DNA from: Lysobacterales bacterium
GTDB lineage: Bacteria; Pseudomonadota; Gammaproteobacteria; Xanthomonadales; SZUA-5
Reading direction: 5' to 3'
Assembly: GCA_024710675.1 (NCBI GenBank)
Contig: JANJUH010000399.1
Span: 1 to 8,732, forward strand
DNA length: 8,732 nt
Positions within the stretch are counted from its first letter, which is position 1. Each line of letters opens with the position of its first letter. A program made the translations under genes and the position numbers. The notes under the pieces were generated by a model. The model had not been told where the DNA came from, made no database searches, and saw nothing but the letters and a program-made list of their open reading frames with translations. Shown in pieces: positions 1 through 5,792 of the stretch.

Positions 1-538
1 CGTCGCCGGTGTCGGCGTGCCCCAGGTCACGGCGGTGTCGATGGTGGCCGACGCGATCGGCCACACCGGTGCGGCGATCATCGCCGACGGCGGCATCCGC
101 TATTCGGGCGATGTCGCCAAGGCCCTGGCCGCCGGCGCCCACTGCGTGATGATCGGCGGCCTGTTCGCCGGCACCGAGGAAGCGCCAGGCGAGGTCGAGC
201 TCTACCAGGGCCGCAGCTACAAGGCCTACCGTGGCATGGGCTCACTGGGCGCCATGCAGCGCGGCTCGCGCGACCGCTACTTCCAGGACGAGGCCGAGGC
301 CGACAAGCTGGTGCCCGAGGGCATCGAGGGCCGCGTGCCCTACCGTGGCCCGCTGCGCAGCATCGTCCACCAGCTGGTCGGCGGACTGCGCTCGGCCATG
401 GGCTACGTGGGCTGCGCGACCGTCGAGGACATGCGCACCAAGCCGGCCTTCGTCCGCATCACCGGTGCCGGCGTGCGCGAGAGCCACGTCCACGACGTGC
501 AGATCACCAAGGAAGCGCCGAATTACCGCGTCGATTGA
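1..538 (+). CDS. guaB: IMP dehydrogenase, C-terminal part (5' truncated by window edge)
   Basis: IMP dehydrogenase oxidises IMP to XMP with NAD+, the committed step of GMP synthesis in the cytoplasm. The first complete codon is at base 2, and 178 residues are visible up to the TGA. The fragment begins with VAGVGVPQVTAV, which in the family lies just after the catalytic Cys loop, so the Cys itself is outside the window. Visible landmarks are the phosphate-binding IIADGGIRYSGD and VMIGGLFAGTEE, the YRGMGSLGAM segment, and the flap EGIEGRVPYRG with the Arg-Tyr pair used in XMP hydrolysis. The C-terminal SHVHDVQITKEAPNY is typical of bacterial GuaB. guaA follows after 28 bases on the same strand, the usual guaBA order. 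The promoter and any upstream control lie outside the window. Confidence 0.97.
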   Translation, partial: VAGVGVPQVTAVSMVADAIGHTGAAIIADGGIRYSGDVAKALAAGAHCVMIGGLFAGTEEAPGEVELYQGRSYKAYRGMGSLGAMQRGSRDRYFQDEAEADKLVPEGIEGRVPYRGPLRSIVHQLVGGLRSAMGYVGCATVEDMRTKPAFVRITGAGVRESHVHDVQITKEAPNYRVD

Positions 539-566
539 GCGCGATGAGCAGGGTACCGGAACGACC

Positions 567-2138
567 ATGAGCGCGATCGACATCCACCAGGACCGGATCC
601 TGATCCTCGATTTCGGTTCGCAGTACACGCAGCTCATCGCGCGGCGCATCCGCGAGATCGGCGTCTACTGCGAGATCTGGGCCTGGGACCACGCCCCGGA
701 GGACATCCCGTGCTTCGCGCCGAAGGCGATCGTGCTCTCGGGTGGGCCGGAGTCGACCACCGAGGCCGGCAGCCCGCGGGCACCGGAGCAAGTGTGGTCG
801 CTGGGCGTGCCGGTGCTCGGCATCTGTTACGGCATGCAGACCATGGCTGCCCAGCTCGGCGGTCGCGTGGTGCCCGGCGCCGAGCGTGAATTCGGCCATG
901 CCGACGTGCTGCCGGTGGGCGACTGCGCGCTGTTCGACGGCATCGCCGGGGACAACGAGGATCCCGCGCTGCCGGTGTGGATGAGCCACGGCGATCGCGT
1001 CGAGGAGCTGCCGCCCGGATTCCGCGTGGTCGGCGCCACCCAGACCGTGCCGATCGTCGCGATGTGCGATCCGGCACGCCAGCTCTATGGCCTGCAGTTC
1101 CATCCGGAGGTGACCCATACCCGCGACGGCGAAGCGATCCTGCGTCGCTTCGTGACCCGCATCGCCGGCTGCCGCACGCTGTGGACCGCCGAGCACATCG
1201 TCGACGACGCCGTGGCGCGCGTGCGCGACCAGGTCGGCGACGACCAGGTGCTGCTCGGCCTGTCGGGCGGCGTTGATTCCTCGGTGGTGGCCGCACTGCT
1301 GCATCGCGCGATTGCCGACCGGCTGACTTGCATCTTCGTCGATACCGGCCTGCTACGCTGGCAGGAGGGCGACCAGGTGATGGCGATCTTCGCCGATCAC
1401 CGGCATTTGAACGTGATCAGGGTCGATGCGCGGGAGCGCTTCTTCGGCGCGCTGGCCGGCGTCGACGATCCCGAGGCCAAGCGAAAGATCATCGGCCGCC
1501 TGTTCATCGAGGTCTTCGAGGAAGAAGCCAAGCGCCTCGGCACGGTCCGCTGGCTGGCGCAGGGAACGATCTATCCCGACGTCATCGAGTCGGCCGGCTC
1601 GAAGACCGGCAAGGCCCATGTCATCAAGTCCCACCACAACGTTGGCGGCCTGCCCGAGCGCATGCAGATGGGCCTGGTCGAGCCACTGCGCGAGCTGTTC
1701 AAGGACGAGGTGCGACGCATAGGCGTCGCGCTCGGCCTGCCACACGAGATGGTCTACCGCCACCCCTTCCCCGGCCCCGGGCTGGCGGTACGGGTGCTCG
1801 GCGAGATCACGCCGGCGGCCGTCGACGTGCTGCAGCGCGCCGATCACATCTACATCGAGGAGTTGCGTGCTGCCGGGCTCTACGACAAGGTCAGCCAGGC
1901 TTTCGCGGTCTACCTGCCGGTGCGCTCGGTCGGCGTGGTCGGCGACGCCCGCGCCTACGAACCGGTGGTCGCACTGCGCGCGGTGGAGACCATCGACTTC
2001 ATGACCGCCCGCGCCGCCGAACTGCCCTGGTCTTTCCTCGACCATGTCGCCCGCCGCATCGTCAACGAGGTCCGCGGCATCTCGCGCGTGGTGTACGACA
2101 TCAGCGGCAAGCCGCCGGCCACGATCGAGTGGGAATGA
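567..2138 (+). CDS. guaA: GMP synthase (glutamine-hydrolysing)
   Basis: GMP synthase aminates XMP to GMP with ATP and glutamine, directly after GuaB. The 523 residues match the usual length of about 525. The N-terminal class I glutamine amidotransferase domain has the oxyanion motif VLSGGPES (56-63), the nucleophile Cys87 in GVPVLGICYGM, and the His179/Glu181 pair in FHPEVTHT. The ATP pyrophosphatase domain has the P-loop SGGVDSS (233-239). The C-terminal dimerisation domain ends in PPATIEWE. The reading frame is open as far back as 231, but homology begins with ILILDFGSQYTQ, so the ATG at 567 is chosen. The ribosome site before it is weak. The stop codon overlaps the start of tadA in an ATGA, suggesting translational coupling. 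Confidence 0.98.
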   Translation: MSAIDIHQDRILILDFGSQYTQLIARRIREIGVYCEIWAWDHAPEDIPCFAPKAIVLSGGPESTTEAGSPRAPEQVWSLGVPVLGICYGMQTMAAQLGGRVVPGAEREFGHADVLPVGDCALFDGIAGDNEDPALPVWMSHGDRVEELPPGFRVVGATQTVPIVAMCDPARQLYGLQFHPEVTHTRDGEAILRRFVTRIAGCRTLWTAEHIVDDAVARVRDQVGDDQVLLGLSGGVDSSVVAALLHRAIADRLTCIFVDTGLLRWQEGDQVMAIFADHRHLNVIRVDARERFFGALAGVDDPEAKRKIIGRLFIEVFEEEAKRLGTVRWLAQGTIYPDVIESAGSKTGKAHVIKSHHNVGGLPERMQMGLVEPLRELFKDEVRRIGVALGLPHEMVYRHPFPGPGLAVRVLGEITPAAVDVLQRADHIYIEELRAAGLYDKVSQAFAVYLPVRSVGVVGDARAYEPVVALRAVETIDFMTARAAELPWSFLDHVARRIVNEVRGISRVVYDISGKPPATIEWE

Positions 2139-2626
2139 CGTCCGATCCGGACGAACACTGGATGCGCGAGGCGCTGGCGCTGGCGGACGCCGCAGAGGTC
2201 GCCGGCGAAGTGCCGGTCGCCGCGCTCTTGGTTCACGAGGGGCGTGTCGTCGGCCGCGGCTACAACCGCAACATCGTCGAACACGACCCCAGCGCGCATG
2301 CCGAGATCGTCGCACTGCGCGAGGCCGGGGCCGTCCTCGGCAACCACCGCCTGGTCGACACCACCCTGTACTGCACGCTCGAACCCTGCCTGATGTGTGC
2401 CGGCGCCATCGTGCATGCGCGCGTCCAACGCCTGGTCTTTGCGGCAACCGATCCCAAGACCGGAGCGGTTGGCAGCGTCTTCGATGTGCTCTCCGACCCA
2501 CGGCACAACCACCATGTAGAAGTGCGTTCCGGCGTGCTCGCGGAGGAAGCTGGCGAACGCCTGCGCGCCTTCTTCCGCCGCCGCCGGGCTGAAGAGAAGG
2601 AGTCACGACGCCATGCCCAACCCTGA
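2135..2626 (+). CDS. tadA: tRNA-specific adenosine deaminase TadA
   Basis: TadA deaminates adenosine 34 (wobble) of tRNA-Arg(ACG) to inosine, allowing decoding of CGU, CGC and CGA. The product has 163 residues. It shows the cytidine/deoxycytidylate deaminase fold signatures: SAHAEIVAL with zinc ligand His55 and proton-shuttling Glu57, and TLEPCLMCAGAI with zinc ligands Cys85 and Cys88. DPKTGAVGSVFDVL and NHHVEVRSGVL are typical of TadA rather than of free-base deaminases. The ATG at 2135 overlaps the guaA stop by four bases (ATGA), and the protein aligns from EHWMREALALA onward. The end overlaps orn by 14 bases. Alternatives such as guanine or cytosine deaminase are unlikely given the whole-length TadA character, but substrate choice is by family. 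Confidence 0.95.
   Translation: MTSDPDEHWMREALALADAAEVAGEVPVAALLVHEGRVVGRGYNRNIVEHDPSAHAEIVALREAGAVLGNHRLVDTTLYCTLEPCLMCAGAIVHARVQRLVFAATDPKTGAVGSVFDVLSDPRHNHHVEVRSGVLAEEAGERLRAFFRRRRAEEKESRRHAQP
2595..2602 (+). promoter_or_regulatory. Shine-Dalgarno site of orn
   Basis: AGAAGGAG lies ten bases before the orn ATG at 2613, inside the 3' end of tadA. It supports this start and shows orn can be translated independently even though its first 14 bases overlap tadA. Confidence 0.7.
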
Positions 2627-3185
2627 CCCGCGTGCCGAGCGCCTGGTCTGGATCGATCTCGAGATGACCGGTCTGGACACCCAGCAAGACACCATCCTGG
2701 AGATCGCCACACTGGTCACCGACGGTGATCTCAACGAGCTCGCCGAGGGCCCGGTGCTGGCCATCGCCGCCTCTGCGGACAGGCTGGAGCAGATGGACGA
2801 ATGGAACCGCACGCAGCACCGCAAGAGCGGCCTGTGGGAACGCTGCCTGGCCTCGTCCGTCACCTTGGCCGAAGCCGAGGCGCGCACCCTCGCCTTCCTG
2901 CGCGACTGGGTGCCGGCGCGCTCATCACCGATGTGTGGCAACTCGATCTGCCAGGACCGGCGCTTCCTGCACCGCGAGATGCCAGCGCTCGAAGCCTACT
3001 TCCACTACCGCAACCTCGACGTCAGCACGGTCAAGGAGCTCGCCCGGCGCTGGGCACCGAAGGTGCTGGACTCGATGAAGAAGGAGGGCGCCCACCTCGC
3101 CCTGGCCGACATTCGCGAGTCGGTTGCCGAGTTGCGGCACTACCGGCGGCACATGGCGGCCTTCGTCGGCACGACGGCGGACTGA
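2613..3185 (+). CDS. orn: Oligoribonuclease (DEDDh 3'-5' exoribonuclease)
   Basis: Orn degrades the shortest RNA products, chiefly dinucleotides, to mononucleotides. In c-di-GMP-signalling bacteria it also removes pGpG. The 190 residues fit the family (about 180). All DEDDh residues are visible: Asp15 and Glu17 in WIDLEMTGLD, Asp115 in NSICQDRRFL, and His161 and Asp166 in HLALADIRESVAEL. CGNSICQDRRF, EAYFHYRNLDVSTVKELARRW and the IRESVAELRHYR end are Orn hallmarks, separating it from other DEDD exonucleases. It starts at an ATG with a good ribosome site and overlaps tadA. It is the last plus-strand gene of the run, and no clear plus-strand terminator is seen behind it. Confidence 0.97.
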   Translation: MPNPDPRAERLVWIDLEMTGLDTQQDTILEIATLVTDGDLNELAEGPVLAIAASADRLEQMDEWNRTQHRKSGLWERCLASSVTLAEAEARTLAFLRDWVPARSSPMCGNSICQDRRFLHREMPALEAYFHYRNLDVSTVKELARRWAPKVLDSMKKEGAHLALADIRESVAELRHYRRHMAAFVGTTAD

Positions 3186-3215
3186 ACCGCGACGACGCGG
3201 TTCCGCCGGACGGCG

Positions 3216-3240
3216 TTGATCGCGCGACAAGCGCGCTCCC
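3216..3240. repeat. REP-like palindromic element
   Basis: This contains the hairpin GCGCG-ACAAG-CGCGC (3222-3236) followed by CTCCCACC. Small elements of this style are scattered between genes in many Lysobacterales and pseudomonad genomes. Only one copy is in this window, so repetition in the genome is inferred from style. Confidence 0.45.
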
Positions 3241-3270
3241 ACCACCACAGCGTCGGTCGCCTACGCGAGC

Positions 3271-3300
3271 CGAAGTGGGCGGGATTCATCCCGACGCTTT
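3271..3300. repeat. Second short palindromic element
   Basis: A perfect inverted repeat CGGGAT-TC-ATCCCG spans 3280-3293, flanked by AAGTGGG and ACGCTTT. It resembles a second class of small intergenic palindrome in GC-rich gammaproteobacteria. It lies between the orn end and the convergent DUF1566 gene. Repeat status cannot be shown from a single copy. Confidence 0.4.
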
Positions 3301-3312
3301 CCCAGCCAGCTC

Positions 3313-3338
3313 GAAAAGAGTCCGGGGGAATCCGGACC
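3313..3338 (-). terminator. Intrinsic terminator of the DUF1566 gene
   Basis: On the minus strand a six-base-pair stem GTCCGG/CCGGAC (3337-3332 and 3325-3320) with loop ATTCCC is followed by TCTTTTCG. It begins about 12 bases after the DUF1566 stop codon. The T-run lies only on the minus-strand side, so it should stop leftward transcription and keep it from running into orn. Confidence 0.6.
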
Positions 3339-3349
3339 CACGCTGATCC

Positions 3350-3826
3350 TCAGGGGCGACGCACGCAGAGTGCCCGGCGGCCTTGCGTGTTGCGGGCATC
3401 GAAGCTGTAGGCCTGGCCGTTGTCCAGATAGACGTACCAAGCCTCACCCGCTTCCGCGGACTCCGCGGCCCAGGGCGTCAGCCCGGTGACCCGGATCAGG
3501 CTGGTGAGCTTGCAGGTGAGCTGGCCGATGCAGTCCTGGGCCTGCTGCTGGCTGGGGTCGTAAAGACCGATCAGCTCCTGGCGATCCGGCAATCGCCAAC
3601 CCGCACCCAGCGTCTGGCAATAACTGGCCGCGCCGGCCCAATCGACATCGCCGCCGTTGTCCTTGCCAGCCCAGGCGAGGCCGGTCTGGCTATCGAGCAC
3701 CGACCCATCGGCCTGCAGCACGAAGCGCTCGGCTGTGGTCGCCGCCTCCTGGGCGAAGCCGTGGACAGCACTGCCCAGCAGCAGGGCAGCGGCAAGCGTA
3801 CGAATGGCAAGCAGGCGATGCGTCAT
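3350..3826 (-). CDS. Exported DUF1566 (Lcl C-terminal domain) protein
   Basis: This is a small exported protein of 158 residues and unknown function. MTHRLLAIRT plus a hydrophobic stretch (about 10-22) ending in VHGFAQEA looks like a signal peptide with cleavage near residue 25. The rest is one DUF1566 domain: GLAWAGKDNGGDVDWAGAASYC (49-70, in part), GAGWRLPDRQELIGLYD (74-90), and a closing WYVYLDNGQAYSF...RALCVR. Four cysteines (70, 99, 105, 154) could form disulphides outside the cytoplasm. The frame is open farther upstream but runs into the tandem array, whose translation is repetitive. The ATG at 3826 is preferred because it starts the signal peptide and follows a purine-rich GGGGGACGAGG. 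The gene is flanked by a possible promoter and a terminator, so it is probably monocistronic. Confidence 0.85.
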   Translation of the reverse strand: MTHRLLAIRTLAAALLLGSAVHGFAQEAATTAERFVLQADGSVLDSQTGLAWAGKDNGGDVDWAGAASYCQTLGAGWRLPDRQELIGLYDPSQQQAQDCIGQLTCKLTSLIRVTGLTPWAAESAEAGEAWYVYLDNGQAYSFDARNTQGRRALCVRRP

Positions 3827-3857
3827 GTCCTCGTCCCCCTTTGGCGTGGATGGATCG

Positions 3858-3866
3858 AGTCTAGCA
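3858..3866 (-). promoter_or_regulatory. Possible extended -10 promoter of the DUF1566 gene
   Basis: On the minus strand TGCTAGACT resembles an extended -10 element (TGnTAnnnT) about 32 bases before the ATG at 3826. No convincing -35 is visible. It lies between the gene and the 8-bp array, whose copy number would change the sequence some 37 bases upstream of it. Confidence 0.3.
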
Positions 3867-3902
3867 GTGTCCCCGCGTGCCGGAGCCACGGCGCGCCGAA
3901 TC

Positions 3903-3974
3903 GAGGGCACGAGGGCACGAGGGCACGAGGGCACGAGGGCACGAGGGCACGAGGGCACGAGGGCACGAGGGCAC
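3903..3974. repeat. 8-bp tandem array, 9 identical copies of GAGGGCAC
   Basis: Nine perfect head-to-tail copies span 72 bases with no variation. Every unit carries GGG on the plus strand, separated by five bases (CACGA). Perfect identity suggests recent expansion by slippage. All frames are open through it on the minus strand, but the translation is only a repeat peptide and it is not judged coding. It sits 76 bases upstream of the DUF1566 start. Confidence 0.95.
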
Positions 3975-4020
3975 GAAAGAGCATCGATGGGGCGAGGACC
4001 TTGTCAAGGACAGGTTCCTG

Positions 4021-4056
4021 CTTTCTTTGCTTTCTTTGCGTCCTTTGCGTCCTTTG
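4021..4056. repeat. 9-bp tandem array, 4 copies of two subtypes
   Basis: Two copies of CTTTCTTTG are followed by two copies of CGTCCTTTG. On the minus strand this reads as CAAAGGACG and CAAAGAAAG units. It is markedly pyrimidine- and T-rich compared with the surrounding DNA. It lies between the 8-bp and 7-bp arrays with short unique spacers (46 and 15 bases). Confidence 0.9.
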
Positions 4057-4071
4057 CGGACCGAATGCTCT

Positions 4072-4148
4072 TCCCGAGTCCCGAGTCCCGAGTCCCGAGT
4101 CCCGAGTCCCGAGTCCCGAGTCCCGAGTCCCAAGTCCCGAGTCCCGAG
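4072..4148. repeat. 7-bp tandem array, 11 copies of TCCCGAG
   Basis: Eleven head-to-tail copies are present, with one variant (copy 9 reads TCCCAAG at 4128-4134). A partial twelfth, TCCCGC, follows at 4149-4154. On the minus strand each unit contributes GGG with a four-base spacer. It ends 7 bases from the stop codon of the CDP-diacylglycerol synthase gene, so it would form the start of that transcript's 3' untranslated region. Confidence 0.95.
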
Positions 4149-4155
4149 TCCCGCC

Positions 4156-5091
4156 CTACGGCACATACCAATAGCGCACGATGTGGAAGTACACCGGCGC
4201 CGCGAACAGCACCGAGTCCAGCCGGTCGAGCACGCCGCCGTGGCCGGCGATCAGATGGCCCCAGTCCTTGACGCCGAGATCGCGCTTGATGCCGCTCATG
4301 ACGAGTCCACCGAAGAAGCCCATCAGGTTGATCGCCAGCGCGATGACGGCGGCTTCCCCGACCGTGAAGGGCGTGATCCAGTACAGGGCTGCACCCAGCG
4401 CCGTCGCCGAGGCCACGCCACCCACAAAGCCTTCCCAGGTCTTCGACGGCGACAGCAAGGGCGCCACCTTGTGCTTGCCGAAGAGCTTGCCCCAGACGTA
4501 CTGCAACACATCGCTCGACTGCACGACGATCACCAGGAAGGCGATCAGCAAGAGGTTGCGCCCGGCGTAGCCCGGCACCTCGAGCGTCATCAGCGCCGGC
4601 ACGTGCGACAGGCAGAACACCGCCAGCATCAGCGCCCACTGCACTTCCGCAATGCGCTCGAGGAAGCGGTTGGTATCGGCCCGCAGCGCTGCGACGATGG
4701 GCAGGAAGAGGAAGGCGTAGACCGGGATGAAGATCGAGTACAGGCCGTACCACTCGATCCAGATCAGTCCGTACTGCAGCGGCAGGAAGACGTAGAAGGC
4801 CATCGCCAGCGCGACATGGTCGCTGCGGCGTGTGTAGCTCAGTGTCACGAATTCGCGCAGCGCGAGCAGCGAGAGCAGCGCGAACAGCACGATGACGCCA
4901 CCCTTGCCGCCGGCAAAAGCCAGCGCTACCAGCGCCACCATTGCCCACCACGCGGCGATGCGCTGGTTGAGGTTGTCGATCACGCCGTGTGCCTGGCCGC
5001 GGGCGACGCGCCAGCGCAGCAACTGGCCGATCAGCGTGGCCAGCCCCAGGATCGCAAAAATGCCGAGAAACAGCCGGGCGCTTTCACTCAC
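4156..5091 (-). CDS. CdsA/YnbB-type phosphatidate cytidylyltransferase
   Basis: This membrane enzyme makes CDP-diacylglycerol from phosphatidate and CTP. It has 311 residues and many hydrophobic segments (about 6-24, 46-60, 64-78, 95-110, 117-135, 152-166, 179-192, 225-240, 247-265). The CDS signature is complete: S266-GIKR, K275-D276, HGG (284-286), and D289-R-L-D292. SPSKTWEGFVGG (214-225) and VVQSSDVLQYVWGK (189-202) resemble remembered E. coli YnbB more than housekeeping CdsA. The start is a GTG at 5091 with GGAGG six bases upstream. It overlaps the acyltransferase stop by eight bases (GTGAGTGA), so the two are probably coupled. Phosphatidate cytidylyltransferase activity is by family. 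A second, housekeeping CdsA elsewhere in the genome is likely but cannot be seen here. Confidence 0.92.
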   Translation of the reverse strand: MSESARLFLGIFAILGLATLIGQLLRWRVARGQAHGVIDNLNQRIAAWWAMVALVALAFAGGKGGVIVLFALLSLLALREFVTLSYTRRSDHVALAMAFYVFLPLQYGLIWIEWYGLYSIFIPVYAFLFLPIVAALRADTNRFLERIAEVQWALMLAVFCLSHVPALMTLEVPGYAGRNLLLIAFLVIVVQSSDVLQYVWGKLFGKHKVAPLLSPSKTWEGFVGGVASATALGAALYWITPFTVGEAAVIALAINLMGFFGGLVMSGIKRDLGVKDWGHLIAGHGGVLDRLDSVLFAAPVYFHIVRYWYVP

Positions 5092-5713
5092 GGTGAGCCT
5101 CCACGGGTTTGAGCGCCAGCAGTGCGGCGCGGGCGCGATCCAGAAAGGCGCCCTTCCCCTCCCCCGGCATCAGCACGACAGGCGCGCCGAAACGCACCGT
5201 GCAGAGCAGGGGGATCGGCAGGAACTCGCCCTTGGGCAACACCCGGTGCAGGTTGTCGATCCAGGCCGGCACCAGCGGCAACCCGGAACGGCCCGCTGCG
5301 AGGTGGTAGAGCCCGCTCCTGAAAGGCAGGAGATCAGCATCGCCCAGGTTGCGCGTGCCTTCCGGAAACAGGATCAGGTTGCCGCCCGCAGCCAGCACCG
5401 CATCCATTTGCGCGATGGGATCCTCGCGACGCCTGGTGCGTTCGCGCTCGATCAGCACGGCGCGGACCACACGCCGGCCGATGTAGCGCCGCAGCGGGTC
5501 GCGATCCCAGTAGTCGGCCCCGGCAACCGGACGAGTGCGCTTGCGCAGCGCCGGCGGCAGGACCGCCCAGAGCAGCACGAAATCGCCATGGCTGACATGG
5601 TTTCCATAGAACACGCAGGGCGCCGTCGGCGGTGGCTCGGCCCAGAGCGCGCGCACGCCGGTGAGCAGCCCAGCCGCAGTGGCAAGTCCGCTACGCAACA
5701 GTCGTTCCAGCAT
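5084..5713 (-). CDS. PlsC-type lysophospholipid/1-acylglycerol-3-phosphate acyltransferase
   Basis: A PlsC-family acyltransferase, which normally acylates a lysophosphatidate-type acceptor to give phosphatidate at the inner membrane. It has 209 residues, slightly shorter than E. coli PlsC (245). Motif I is NHVSHGD, with the catalytic His39 and Asp44 (HX4D). Motif III is FPEGTR (116-121), and LPLVPAWI (146-153) corresponds to motif IV. The N-terminus (about 9-25) is weakly hydrophobic. The frame is open upstream to 6097 across the opposite-strand gene, but homology begins near MLERLL, and AAGGA lies nine bases before the ATG at 5713. It overlaps the cytidylyltransferase gene and is divergent from the CDP-alcohol transferase. 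Substrate and acyl donor cannot be told from sequence. Confidence 0.92.
   Translation of the reverse strand: MLERLLRSGLATAAGLLTGVRALWAEPPPTAPCVFYGNHVSHGDFVLLWAVLPPALRKRTRPVAGADYWDRDPLRRYIGRRVVRAVLIERERTRRREDPIAQMDAVLAAGGNLILFPEGTRNLGDADLLPFRSGLYHLAAGRSGLPLVPAWIDNLHRVLPKGEFLPIPLLCTVRFGAPVVLMPGEGKGAFLDRARAALLALKPVEAHRE
5098..5102 (-). promoter_or_regulatory. Shine-Dalgarno site deciding the GTG start of the cytidylyltransferase
   Basis: On the minus strand GGAGG is followed by six bases and then GTG at 5091. It lies within the last codons of the acyltransferase gene and is one of the clearest ribosome sites in the window, supporting GTG as the start. Confidence 0.75.
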
Positions 5714-5722
5714 TCCCGGCAG

Positions 5723-5727
5723 TCCTT
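5723..5727 (-). promoter_or_regulatory. Shine-Dalgarno site of the acyltransferase
   Basis: AAGGA on the minus strand lies nine bases before the ATG at 5713. It supports that start over upstream in-frame positions. A GC-rich hairpin (5729-5741) lies immediately 5' of it. Confidence 0.6.
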
Positions 5728-5728
5728 C

Positions 5729-5760
5729 GGCCCTTCGGGCCCATGCTTCATGCGAGCATG
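5729..5760. promoter_or_regulatory. Two adjacent inverted repeats in the divergent intergenic space
   Basis: GGCCC-TTC-GGGCC (5729-5741) is followed directly by CATGCT-TCATGCG-AGCATG (5742-5760), with arms of five and six base pairs. They fill the middle of the 79-base gap between the acyltransferase and the CDP-alcohol transferase. The second could be an operator for both genes. The first would fold in the 5' leader of the acyltransferase mRNA. No clear -35/-10 pair was recognised on either strand. Confidence 0.4.
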
Positions 5761-5792
5761 ACACGGCCGATCGCCCCGCAAGCGGACACGCC

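Larger units (their letters stand above)
3827..4155. other. Gene-free interval filled with tandem arrays
   Basis: These 329 bases separate two leftward genes. More than half is the three tandem arrays; the rest is about 76 bases of likely promoter and leader for the DUF1566 gene and short unique spacers. Several frames stay open across the arrays because the units contain no stops, but the resulting peptides are pure repeats. No coding or structural RNA gene is supported. Confidence 0.8.

Noticed and set aside
1353..2819. Long open frame of 488 codons on the minus strand opposite guaA, tadA and orn
   Set aside because: It is antisense to three certain genes, has no recognisable domain, and is an expected effect of high GC content at third codon positions.
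3216..3410. Short plus-strand frame with GGIRTH, resembling spurious peptides read from antisense tRNA genes
   Set aside because: No cloverleaf could be drawn here. The GTCCGG/CCGGAC stem followed by T residues fits a terminator of the minus-strand gene better than a tRNA T-arm.
3995..4020. Hairpin AGGACC...GGTTCCT around CCTTGTCAAGG as a terminator of the cytidylyltransferase gene
   Set aside because: The stem has a bulge, and no T-run follows on the minus strand.
3903..4148. CRISPR array
   Set aside because: The repeats are 7 to 9 bases long and directly joined, with no unique spacers and no cas genes nearby.
3861..4271. Open frames on both strands across the tandem arrays, giving repeats such as PESRVPS or CPRALVPS
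   Set aside because: The units lack stop codons, so frames stay open by chance. The peptides are pure repeats, no ribosome site or homology supports them, and they overlap real genes in other frames.
5661..5792. 44-codon N-terminal extension of the CDP-alcohol transferase
   Set aside because: It would run antisense through the acyltransferase start and its ribosome site, is low in hydrophobic or conserved residues, and family similarity begins at RRPLKSRGT after the ATG at 5793.
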